In this document: positions 1 to 12,500 of the stretch, in pieces
Position numbering within the stretch: the stretch's first letter is position 1
Layout of the letters: each line of letters opens with the position of its first letter
Source: Acanthaster planci
Lineage: Eukaryota; Echinodermata; Asteroidea; Valvatida; Acanthasteridae
Length of the DNA: 60,000 bases
Reading direction: 5' to 3'
NCBI RefSeq assembly: GCF_001949145.1
Contig: NW_019091434.1
Coordinates: forward strand, 249,353-309,352
Notes under the pieces: generated by a model
Databases searched by the model: none
What the model was told of the DNA's origin: nothing
What the model saw: the letters and a program-made list of their open reading frames with translations, nothing else
Program-made: the position numbers and the translations under genes

Positions 1-3000
1 TTGCCGCAACAGGTTTTAGACGAATTAAAATGGTCCTTAATTAGCCGTTGCCGTTGACTTGATTTGATTGCACTCATTGTGATCATAAATTTTTAACAGG
101 TCATTTTACAAGGACCAGAACATGTGCCCAAGCCAAACTTACATTGCGCCTGGACCATCAGTACAGATGGACTGTGCACTTTACATGTATGTCTTTATAT
201 GCGTTATTATTACACTGTGTGTGGATGATGGCGCGGATTTGTAGTTTCCTTGGAAACAGTGCAACATTCCAGTAGATCAAATAACGTGCAAAGTTAAACT
301 TTGGTTAGGTGAAATATTAACAGGGTGCTCCATCATATCTGTTGATACAAGCATTTCGTGCAGTTCAGAAATCACCTCCAATACACAGCAACACACACAC
401 TGTAATTTGGTATGACTTAAAGGTTTAAATTTACTTTGTGTTAAAGCAAGCAATCAAGCACGCATTTACATGTACTGCATAATTGTTGTTTGCATATAAA
501 TCATTTACATATACATTTACTAGTGTAAACTTGTGGTTGGGGGAAAATATATGCATGTACTTTTTATATTGTATTCTCTCTTCACATGTTCACTAGTACT
601 TGGCTTTTTAGAAGTAAAATACAAGTGGAGTATCAAATTAATACATGTAACAAACCTTTGTCAATTATCTGGCTTAAACATACATGTAGTTAAACTTTCA
701 ACTGAACAAATTCCATAAATCCAGACAGCTTTTTGAAATGTGGATTTTTTGGTAGACCATCTTACATGTATATTTGGTTTTGTCAAAGAATAGGAATGAA
801 GCTATAATTTACGTAGAGTGTACCTTTTTTGTTTGATTTCTCTCGTTTTTTGTGTATGTTATTATACTTATGAAATATGGAGTAGGAATGATCAAAGGAA
901 CGTCTGATTTTCTACTGTACGTATATGTACATGCAAGTGCTCACTTTAATGATGAATCCTGATGATCCAACCCCAAAACATTTGCATCTAAAGGTTTTGG
1001 GCTTGTAGAAAAGGGGGGGGGGGACCGAAGGACATTTTAAAAACATCTAAAATGGCCAGTTGCGCACCTTGCCTTGGACAGGACCAGTGACACTATGGGC
1101 AAATGAGCACTTGAAGGGTCAAAATCTGACCTGCAAGTCTCTCTGAGTAAAAAGTCATCGGAGTGCTTCATTAGACACAGTGGGTACCGCTCAACCTTTC
1201 TGTGCATCATAAAAACCCTGTGGTGAATTTCAACTAGTCGCTCTTTATGTCAAGCCTTGTCGGGTGTTGGTTTGTGCACTTGTACAGCTACACGTACTTG
1301 AAGTTCTCATAATTTAATTCCCTCGTTCCCTAAAAGCCTCCTCTTCCTCACAAGTATGTACGAAAATCCTGATTTGACCACATGTTAATGTTAAAATAAA
1401 CTGTGTTGTAAATAAAGACTAGAAAAGATTTCATTCTAGTACACTGGTCTGGGACAGTGAATGCATCTCAAGAAAGGAAGACTTTTTACCCCCCTAAAAC
1501 TCTTGTCATGTACAAATAATTATAGCCAATATATATTTTGTGAATAAATTGCATAAGTGTGTAATAGTCTTTGATACTCGGTCATAGCCGCACAGTTTTA
1601 TTTAGTGCTTAGCACGCGCGGTTGAGTTTTCTTGACTGGAGCAGAGATACACTGTAGGAATAGTCAAGTTACACCCTGCCTGACTTGGACATGTCTAATT
1701 CCGACTCCTTTATCAGTTAATCATAAAACCTGGCTGACTTGGTCAAGTCAAATTCTGACTTCACGAACGGTAAAACCTTGACAACCTTGCACCACAATGG
1801 TATTCATCCTCGCAAATTCTGAGCTGTCGGTATTTTCTGTTGTCAAGTTGAAATCACAAACACAGACTTCTTCCTTCTTTGATTTTGTTCATTTTTATTT
1901 ACTGATTTTTTTTGTTCTTGGTTGGCATTTTTTGACAATTGGAATCGAAACCAAAACCACCCACCCTCATCACGTGTGCATGTTTGTTATTTTGTCGCTC
2001 TATCTTCATCTATACCGGAGCGTACTAAAAACAGCCTGCGCAGGCTAGTAGACCCAAGGTAATATAACCACTGACACTATACTTTCACCTTGCACTTTTT
2101 TTTTTTTCAAATGCATCACTGATTCTTTGATAACGTGTTTGTTATGCTCAGCAGTCATTTTTCATTGTTGCCGTTTTTTTCTTGTCTTTTCTTGGCTTGC
2201 ATCACTGTGCTGTTCTGTCATGACCAACTTGGTATTGTGCCAAGGCAAACCATGTACAAGATGCTTCAGTCATTTTTCTCCGTGCAGTGATTTTAGCACT
2301 CGTTGGCTTCCCGCTAGCTTTATTCTCATTAAGTCTTCCTTTGTGGAAAAATCAAATGAGAACCACTCTTCTGCAACCTGGCACATTTTCTCTGATAAGC
2401 TGGGGAATTTTTTGTGCAGAATGGAGAAATTTCTTCCAGAATTTTTGCCCAAGCAAACCTTTTCTGTGCGTTGCAAGTTCGTAATGAAGCTGTGAAACTG
2501 ATTCCATATTACGTCAAGATTTTTCCAAAGGCCGAGCAGCTAAAAACGGGAATTCCTCTCCGGAGTGTTTCTGTGAATATCGAAATCTTTTTGCAACCGA
2601 ATCTGGAGTATCATATTTTGTTTTTGTGCATGTTGGGCAGTGTGTCATGTACAAGTTTTTCACCACGCGTGCTTCCCAAGGCAGTTTCTGAAGGTTGTGA
2701 ACACCTTTTGTACTTGGTGTACCATTTTAAGACAGCAGTGTGGCCTCTCTGCAGTTTTGACCTTGCAGAATGACGTGTGGAATTTCAGCAACTGAATTGA
2801 AAAATTGACTACTAGTATGGTGAAATGGCAGAAGCATTGTACATGTGCCTGGTTTGTCAGCTGGCCTCAGCATTCCATGCCTGTGCTGTTATCTTTTTGG
2901 TTGAAACAGTTTGTGCTCAGACGTTTCCTCACAATGGCCTTCGACTTTTGTCTGTTTTTCAATTAGAAAAAAAGGTTTTGCTTCTTAAGTTTTGACCTGT

Positions 3001-3507
3001 CCATTTTAGTTTCTGTGCATTTACCCTGACACCCTTTCCCTATTGCCCACATCATTGCCTCATTAAATGGGTTTGATAATGTGGTGTTGGACTGAAAACT
3101 AAACTTGTGGTAGGTAAAAAAGAAAGTGTATGAGACAGTAGGTTTCTTTTTTTATCTTGCTAATTTTTTTTTTCCATCTCACTGCACTTCTAATAGTGAT
3201 ATGTCTTATGCTTGTCACTCAGTGTTTTTGTGTTATTAACTTTGTCATCCAAACTGAGACGTGTTTCAACCTTCACTGACCCCCCCTCCCCTCTGTCATC
3301 TTGTCCTCACATGGGTTGAACTGCCGCTAAGCCGGTTCAAACACCCACTAAGCCAGGGTAGGCTGAGCTGCTTGATCCAAGTTCACTTGTAAAAACAGCC
3401 CGAGAGCTCTTGTTGGTCTTCAGACTCAGGTGCAGCGTTGATTCCTCATCATTAACAGTTGTCTTTTTCCCCATCTTTCCCTGTCACGTTAACCATGCTG
3501 CCTTCAG
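1..3507. other. Left-edge sequence, probably Srrm2/3/4 intron
   Basis: AT-rich with scattered TACATGTA motifs and a G run near 1013-1023. The open frames between 533 and 2773 have no low-complexity SR bias, no recognisable domain and no matching splice phases. I found no convincing exon, although another very short SR exon could be missed. Confidence 0.5.
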
Positions 3508-3534
3508 ATCAGGAAAAAAGAGTAAAAAGCACAG
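3508..3534 (+). CDS. Srrm234: 27-nt microexon of Srrm2/3/4 gene
   Basis: The exon lies between ccttcag and gtattt and encodes SGKKSKKHR-like basic residues when read in the phase required by the next exon (it needs two bases before and leaves AG). Its length is a multiple of three, so skipping keeps the frame. TGCTGC lies four bases before the terminal AG of the upstream intron. No upstream coding exon was found in 1-3507. Confidence 0.6.
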
Positions 3535-6500
3535 GTATTTAGAGTTGATACGGACGTGTCCGAGTTTCACAAGTGTGTGATTTGTGTCAAGCATTTGATG
3601 TCATTTTTTCCAACCCTTTGCACATTTATAGCGTTGCATGCAGTGCTGTCTGAAACAGAATCAGCAAAACAGGTCCAAGCTGTGATTGGCAGTCTTCACG
3701 CATGAGTGTTTTATGCAGAGCAGTTTCCTGATTAAATAGCATGGATTTGTACACCAACACGTGTCTGAATTTGCAGTGCATCTTTCCCTCTTTTCACTCG
3801 CGCTGTTTCAACAACTTTCTTATGTACCCAACCCTCTTTCTAAACAACTGTATGCACCCTTTGTGTTCATTTGTAGTGTACATACAAATACATGTAAAGG
3901 GATGCGTATTTACAGCAGCTGTCTTGCCAAGTTCTGGTGAAAATAGATTTTTTGCATGTACCTGAAATCACCCTGCCCCCCAATCAAACATACAGATACA
4001 CATGTACATCATATTCCTACGCAGATGGTGTCATTCTGCAGTGTTGTTAGCCGTTCCATTTCCTGCTCATTATTTTGCCTCACGTTTTCTGCCATTCAAT
4101 GCGCATCTTGTGATCGGCACCTGAAATCATTCTTGAGTTATTCACTCCTTTGGGTAAGCTGTACCACACTGTTACGTTCACTCATGCACAGGCATTTATT
4201 CATGCCCAATTTTTGTACCGGTGAATCGGATGAAACACAGAACGCTCTGTTGTGCTGTGAAACTGTTTGCGTTTTGTATCGTGCATGAAAGTGACAAAAG
4301 GTCACTGTGTTTAAGGAGAACTTCTGATCAGTTTCCTCATACTCTGCTTGTTAGCTGTTGCACTTTCAATCACATAACCACTTTGCATCTGTACATGTAT
4401 TTGTGTGTATCGTACACAAAACTTCTTGTTTTAAAGGGCAGTCCAATTTACACAGTATCATCCCTGGCAGCTGAGCTGAATCTAGTTTATCCATGCCAGT
4501 GTAACACTTGGGTGTCAGTTCTTCTTTCTCTGCTTTTAGCTAGTGTAGAATGCATGTTGACATGGTTCATGTCTTCTGGGCGATAACCGGCTGGGGTAAT
4601 TTCCATTCAGCCAGGAATTGGACAATGGTCACTCAGAAAGTGGTAAAACGACTAAACTTGAATCTTGATGAGAATGATGCTGCATGTTTAAAATTGTAAA
4701 CGACTGGTTTATAAGCAGGTGTCTTTCTCAACCAGGACTATATGCTTGGTGTCTCAACAGAACAGACCTCTTGGTATCAGCTAGAGGCAGCTTAAGCAGT
4801 CAGGGATGTGTCCACATGTAGTACACCTAATCCATGTCAATTACCCCAGTACATTATCTCTTTTTGTGTTTGGATGTCTTGGTCTTTTTCTCTGCTTTGA
4901 TCTCAGTAACCCTGTCCAAATCATCATGTATATTGCGATAACAGCATTTTTGGTACCTGTACGTTGAGAAAAATTTCCAATTTTCTTCTTTAATCGCGGC
5001 AGGTCCAGTAGTCGTTCCAAACGTAAACATAAGAAGCACCGAAGCAGAAAGTGAGTAAAACTCATTTACTTGGTGACAAAAATGCACCGGCATTGAATTT
5101 ACATTGATAACTTGGTCACAGAGACTCTTAAAAGAGTTGTGAATCTTTACACGTATCAGCAACTGGAGTACATGCAGGACCAGTAGCAGTAGATCAGATT
5201 CAGGGAACAAGGTCTTATTTCCTGCTAGAAATCCTGATTGAATTGAACAGCAGCAAAAACGCAAGGTGCATGACATGAAATGTCAGCCATTTTGTTATCT
5301 GTAAATCGTTTTTGTGTAAATCAGCCCTCCAAAGAGGTCCTCTATGCTCAGGAACCAGTATTTTGAAGAGATGGTTTTTCAAAATATATTTGTCAGTAAA
5401 AATGGTAATCAAGTCTGTCAGCCTCTTTTAAGCAGTCAGTTCCCAGCAACAAGTACTGTTCAGTCCTTTGCAGTTTGTAGCTATCAGTGCCATGGTTCAT
5501 AACCGGAGGCCTCTCAACTTGGTGTTTTTTCTGTCAGGTCCTCTGATCATGGGGACAAGAAGAGCCATCGTCACCGCCATTACAGCGATTCGCTGTCTGA
5601 CTACAGCTCTGACAGCAGCTACTACTCTGACTCCGACAGCGGGAGGTAAAGTCTGATCAATAAACCTTATTCATGGGAAACCATTTTTTGTCATGCTCCC
5701 TGAATCTATCAGTTTCAGTGCAATCTGTCAAATGAGCGGTCTCGGACTATTTGGGGTTCCAAACCTCACTTTCGCTTTGTATGGCTTAAAAACATGAAAA
5801 CTGGCATGAATTTGTTTGAACTTTATTTTGTCGCTTTCGTTTCTACTCTCCGGTTCTCAAATAAACAGTTTTTAACTCACTTCTATTCAAGACAAACGAC
5901 GCATGAATATGTTCCATTCTTCTGGGGCATCTAGTACGGCTGCCCAGTGGCATGTCCAGGTCTTCAATCGGGGAAGGGGATTGGAAATTTTTCTTAAAAT
6001 ATTTGTCCAAATTGTTTCTTCCAGAAAAGAATCCTCCCCCATAGAAAGGTGATTGTGCTGTTTCTAAAATGCCGGGGCTTTGAATTCTGAGAAAGAAGAA
6101 GTTCCAACATGTCTCCAGGGGAAACTTGCACCCCCCCTCCGGACATTCCACTGCAATTATGGTGTATTCAACAGTTTAGTTGTACCCAAGGTCCCTTTCC
6201 ACTGTTGGTGCCGTAACAGCTGTTGGAAGACTTGGTGCCAGATTCAGTTAACAAGGCTTGCACAAAATGCAAAGGTGAACTCTTACACTGTCACTCTACA
6301 CCAAATCATAGCACGCTGTAGTTTGCTAAAGTCTTATTAGTATCATATGAGTGCATTGACTCAGACTGAGGCCATTTCAGCACCATTTTTCTAAGGGTAT
6401 CAGGGCTCAAGTGAGCATCGACTGCAAGAATTTTTGTGCACATTCAATTTTAAATTGTCTACACATTCTTAATGCCATAAGATGCTTCTCTTGACGTGGG

Positions 6501-9500
6501 AGGTACTCAAGTTTCAAGAGAGTGCCCATCCATGGGTCCTCTAAGTGTGCCAAATAACACCCACACCTGCTCATGCACTTACGTATCCATTGTGGTTGAT
6601 TGTTTTGCTGTTCTGTTCCCGAAGCTCCCGCAGCCCCTCGCCACGTCGGTCCCGCAGGTCCCGGTCCAACTCCCGCAAGAGGTCCCGCCGGTCCTCGGAC
6701 AGCCCCACCCGCAATGGCAGCCACAGGCGGAGGTCACGATCCCCGACTCCCAGGAAATCACCGCGGGAGCGGGATTCAGACCGATCCCAGCGGCGGAGGG
6801 ACATCAGGTATCAAATGCATGTCAATACATTTAAAGATGTGACACGAAACAGACATGGCTGGAATGGAGCCAGGGATTTCTCTAAACAAAGCAAGGGATA
6901 TTACCATGCCTCATTCATATTCATGATGGAGAGCCGAATTCACACTAATCCGGTGACCGTCATGTGCCAGCCACTCTTTTTTTGCTGTTTACCAAGCACG
7001 CACATGCAGATCCGTGCACGAGTCAAAGCACAAGCGTAGCAAACTGTTTACCAGCTAAACCCGGCAACAGTTTGCTCAGAAATTCAGTCAAACCTGCAGA
7101 GAAATGATTCTGAAGAAATACACAGACCAAAACAAGCACAAAATCAGCATTGTGAAATTGGCATGTAGTTTTAGTATGAAAGGTATCAGGGTGGATTTGA
7201 ACCTGGGTAGTTTACTTAGAAGGAGAGGGGAGTTCCTCTCTTCCTAGTTGCTCATGTGACAAGGGAGCCTGACTTTGTCATTTTTTTTTCATCATACAGC
7301 AGGTCGCCGGCTCGTAGAGGTCGGTCTCGCAGCCCGACCCCTCGTAGACGCTCAAGGAGTCGTAGCAGGTGAGTAGTCCTAAGAGAATTAAAGAGTCATG
7401 TGATTGTGAATTCATGTAGCTGCAAATTGTTACCTCAGTAGAGTTGGTTCAGAAACAAATTGTGAAACGTATTTGTGTTCATGTCTGAATGGAAACTAAG
7501 AATTTAGAATGATATGAAAGCTGAGTTTTAGAAGCACATGCCAGTGTCAAAATTGTATAAATGTCTTCAGTTGTAGGGTTGCATAGAGGCCTTGCAGCTG
7601 GTACTCAGTAATGGCTCCTTTAACATGGCAAAGAACCACTGAAAAAACTTTCAGTGCAATCTCTCTATCCTGATATGAAAAGGATTGAGTTACATGGCAG
7701 ACATAAAGACAGTATGTGTGTACTTATGCAAAAAAATGCTGGGTTTTCTCTTGTAATTGTTTGACACTTTGGCAGCAAATCAGTTGGACTGTGAGTCATC
7801 AGAAAGTGTAAGACAGCAACATTTGTCTTACCGAAGACTTGTATAACTCTCACCATGTAGCATCTTCCAAATCAGTGAATCACCCGGAGTGAATGTCCCA
7901 CGCTTTACTGCTGAAATGCTTCAACAGTGTGGCTCTCACACACCGCAAGATGCGCCAAGGTTATCCTCTGAAATGCAAATGGTACCTTGCGATTCACTCC
8001 ACTGGGAATCTTTGCTGAAAAGGTACCGACTTCCTCAGCGCCTTTTGTGTGGAGGGTATTGGCATATCCTGCCGACTTAAAGTCTGCACCTAAAGAACAG
8101 GAGTTAAGACTATTGATACTTACATGTAGTAGTCAGGCTCTCAAACATGCTCTTTGTGGGTTTTTTTGGAATATTTCAGAACGAGATCTCGGACTCCGAT
8201 TTCCCGACGCCGGTCGCGCTCCCCGAGCTACTCGAGACGCTCCCCATCGCCGAGTCGCGTCTCCAAGAATCCTGCTGATGGCGAAAAGAGGAAGGACTTC
8301 TCGCCCATCCGCAAGCGACGGAACTCCCCGAGCTTTCTGGATCGCCGGAGGATAACCAGGTATGGGTGAGATCATGGGTCAGAGGTTCACGTGGCCCTTC
8401 TTTGAGCAGAATGTAAAATGATTTGATCCCGAGTTCTTTGACTTGAAGACTCTTGGCAGCCTGTTGTCTTAGGTTCCCCCTCTGCAGTGTCACACCACAG
8501 GGTGCACATTTGCACTCCTGAACCAGATCAGAGTGTATAAATAACAGACGGGTACATTTCAAACTTGGCAACATGCCAACAAGAGCCATTAATTTTTCTA
8601 GCTGTACATGTTTGATTGGGGTAATATAGCTTGCATCCAGCAGCTGTCTTGAGTCTATCATGGCAATTATGGAGTGAGCTAATTACGTGCAGATGCATTT
8701 TTTTCACATTGAAAAAAGACAAAAAGAAGGACCCGTTTTAAGCATTGCAGTTTTATTTTTTTTTTAAATGATACGTTTCCAACGTTTTCTGACAAAATAT
8801 GAACCTTTGCTTTGTATGAGAATGTTTACTCAAGCTGGGTAGTATAATTTCCTGTACTGGCCACTGCCTAAACCAAAACAATTGTCAAGACCACCGTAGC
8901 CCTGATAAACAACTCCACAGGTTTGTCACGAGTGGATTTATTTGTGTAACAATCACACTGAGTATGCACACTAGACTGCACCAGGAGGAGTGAAAGCACA
9001 TTGTGTGACTTGGAGTGCGTTTATCCAGATAGAAATCACCCCTAGGGTCTGTGTTTATCATTACTTCGTACACCTTTGGGCGTGAGTTCTAATATTATCC
9101 AGATAGAAATCACCCCTAGGGTCTGTGTTTATCATTACTTCGTACACCTTTGGGCGTGAGTTCTAATATTATCCAGATAGAAATTACCCCTAGGGTCTGT
9201 GTTTATCATTACTTCGTACACCTTTGGGCGTGAGTTCTAATATTGTGTACCGGTACATTTGTTCCTTGGGACAGTGCGCATGGCGAGTACAGTATCTCTG
9301 TGCATTTTATCTGTTGCCAGTGAAAATTGTGTACACTGTGAAAAAATGTGATCAAAGATTTATTGTGGAATGGTGCTGTACATGTAGTTCCATGGTCAAT
9401 GCATTTGCCATTTGTTCGGCATTTATTTCTGTCAGTGGTGATGGCGTTGCATGGTTTCATTGTCTTGTCATTTGTGCCCTTTGTTTTGCGTCTCTCTCTC

Positions 9501-12500
9501 TCTCTCTCTTCACGCTTTGATATTTTGCACATGAAAGGTCTCCAGTTAGGGACAGGGACGACCGTTATTACTACGACAGCAGCGACAGGAGGAGAGACCG
9601 GAGCTACAGCCGCAGCCGATCCCGATCCAGAGGGCGGGATCGCTATCGTCGATAAACGCAAACCATTGGAGGATGCCAACAGCCCAAACAGATGTGTGTA
9701 TGGGCTGAATCCACCATCTTGGATTTGCCGGCTTAATACAAAGTTTGATTGCCTCCATTCCTAAGCATCTTGCAAGAATCTTGCCGACTTTTACAATGCT
9801 GTACTTCCACGTTTTGATGCTTGAGCCTGGAAGATCATTGCCATTAATACATGTAATTCAGCGCAACTAACAACCATTGATTTACAGTTCATTGCCATAC
9901 AGTGGACACGAATGTTGGTAGAGATCTACACGTATTATTTCACTCTCCAGTGTTGAAAGAAGCTCAGAATCGAAACCAGTGTTGTGGCAGAGTTACTGGT
10001 ATGCATGTGTGTACAATACGTCCCCAAACTGGGAGAAACAGAATCCCTGCAGTGCTGTCACGCCCGCTCTGTCTCTTTCAACATGCCTGCATGCATTACC
10101 ATTTAGTACCGTTGCAGATTATTTTCAGTTCATTGTGCATATTTAACCTGAATGGTCAAGTTAATGTTAAAGTTGAAGCTGGAACTAAACCTTGAGCCAA
10201 AAGCTACAAACTTCGGGGAAGGAAGTCCCAGTTTCAAGAGCATGCAGGTTATTTTAATGGAAAACGGGTTCTGTGCAACATAGGCAAGAAGTTTCATTCT
10301 GGGTGTGGTTACTGCATGTGCATATTCATGAGCTATGTGTGATCCCTTCATATAAACTGTATGCATTCATGCATGACATAATAGTTTCCTTGTTTACATC
10401 ATGTTCAGCATGCATTAACATATCTGGTGCTGGGCTGTCAATCATTCATATTCATGAGTCAAGAATTAATTTAGCTGCTTGTATACAACATAACTGCATG
10501 CATTGCATCTTCTTGTAGTCATTCAGCCATTGCATGCCCACTTCCTGGCATTTGTATGTAAGTACACGTAGACATTGATTTTACTCACAATGAAGTCTGT
10601 GGGTCAAATTTGGCAAGGATAATTCTGCATTAATATTTCAGAGCTAACATACAAAATTTTATTTTGCAAAGAACTAGGAACTGGAAGTTTTTTCAGTGCA
10701 ATTTTTAAAATAAAAGTAGCATCTAAACTTTTTTTTGGGGGGGGGGAGGCAAGAGGGCACCCATGTCTTGTGACATGTAAAGCTAGATAGGATTGATGCA
10801 GTTGGTGTAAGGTTACTGCCATGGCATCTGTGTTGCCTCCAAATTTCTTCTGTAGGTCAGTGCTACCGTTTTGATGGTGCGTGCACTGCAGCACAGGGCA
10901 GCGTGCTGTGGGTCTCAAAAGCAGCCCATGCTTAATTACTGCGACTTTTGCCTTCTCTAAATCTTCTTTGGGTCTCAGAGGCAGCCCTTCACCAAGCATT
11001 ACCACGCTTAAGTACTACTACTTTTGCCTTCTCTGTTAGGAGAATCTTGAATAGTAATGAACTTTTATTACAATCTGAAATGAGATTCAGTCGTGTTTAA
11101 ATCTATGCTGCAATTTTGCTGTCAGCATAGAATTAATGACAAACTGACGCCATTAAGAGGCTGGGGAGATACTGAGTGTAGCTGTGTCCAAATTACTGCG
11201 CGCGGCTTGAAATTACCCATGACTCTATGGGAATTGGCTGCAGCCACTATTTACAGACCTAGGCATAATTTCAGGCTGCCGTCAAATGATTCCGGTACAG
11301 CCTGTCATTGGTGTAGAGCAGTCGGGGCTCCTGTTCAAAAGACACTCCTGCATGCTATGGATGCTGGGTGAATGAGCACATACAAATGTTGTGTCGCCCT
11401 GAGGAAGGCCATCGCTCGGCAGAGCTGTTTACAGAGAGAGTTACGACGTGAGTGTGTCAAATTGGTGGAATGTGCGTCAGTGCATGTGGACAATCAGCAC
11501 ACAGTAGCTGCATGCTGTCCTGCGCACATAATGAACAGCCATTTTGGTTCCGAAGTCGATGCTACTCTCTCTGTATACAGCTCTGGTGCTCGGTAAACCA
11601 GGGCTCCCTCTTTTCCCCGTGCATGGAGTTCTCTGTCTTCCGCATTCCTGCAAGTCTTCATCATGATTAGGGTAACCAGTGCAGGTTTCATACCAGAATG
11701 TCTCTGTCTGTGTCATCTTTTCTTCCATTCCTACATATTGCATGTTCTTGTATGAGTATCGGAGACAGGTGTGTCATTGTTTAGGGCCATAAATTCTGAT
11801 CGTGTTTTCACACCTTACTATGCATGCACTGCACCTTGTCACCCACACTAACAGTACTACCTGTTTTAAGATGTTTTGTTGAAGAGTTAAGGACATGCAT
11901 TTATTTTGATCAATTAACCTTCAAGTTTGAATTAGAGAGAACATATTCTAACATTAATGTGGATCTGATTTGCTCAAATACAATTTTATGTTAGTTGAAC
12001 ATTTTACAGAATAGCATTGAAAGTAGAAATTTGGATAGTTTCTGTGGAGAAATTTGTGAAAAAATTGCACTAACCATTTGCATCTAAGCACAATTCATGA
12101 AAGGAGTTTTGAGTCTAGAAGCAACAGCCCCTTTTACTTCAAAAAGAGAAGTGCACGTACATGTAGCTAGTAGGTTTAACTCCAACACCCAAGGTTCACT
12201 TCCCAAGTGTGCTGTGAAATAACAACTTTTGATACGGTTGCTGACCAGAAAACAACCTGCTGGGTGCTGTCTATCAGCTGACGTGCATCTCGTTGCTGTC
12301 TCTATCATGCATTAACTCAGTAACCACCTTTGTTTCCCTGCAGGTCACTTGCCATTCTTGAAGAATTTGTAACCATTACTCGTCTTCACTTGTTTGTTTA
12401 ACCCCGTTTTGCTGTGTTACAATGCAAAACCTTTGAAAATTGCAGCGGGCCGCGGCAGTAACAAACTACATTCAGAAGGGAGGAGAAATTCAGAGATAAT

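Noticed and set aside
2937-2980. Possible tiny exon of A residues between attag and gtttt
   Set aside because: The donor is poor and a poly-A tract gives no distinctive coding signal, so it cannot be supported.
6407-7039. Several long overlapping frames on both strands, Pro/Gly/Ala-rich or Arg-rich
   Set aside because: They are shadows of the GC-rich RS exon at 6625-6807. The 6545-7039 frame does read the exon in the correct frame, but its flanks are intron.
7190-7210. ggatttgaacc, the reverse complement of a tRNA B box (GGTTCAAATCC)
   Set aside because: No T-stem pairing, no acceptor stem and no A box at the right distance. Not a tRNA; at most a trace of a tRNA-derived repeat.
8133-8661. 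Minus-strand and plus-strand frames around the 8180 exon
   Set aside because: Shadows of the SR-rich exon; the exon's splice sites and phase identify the true frame.
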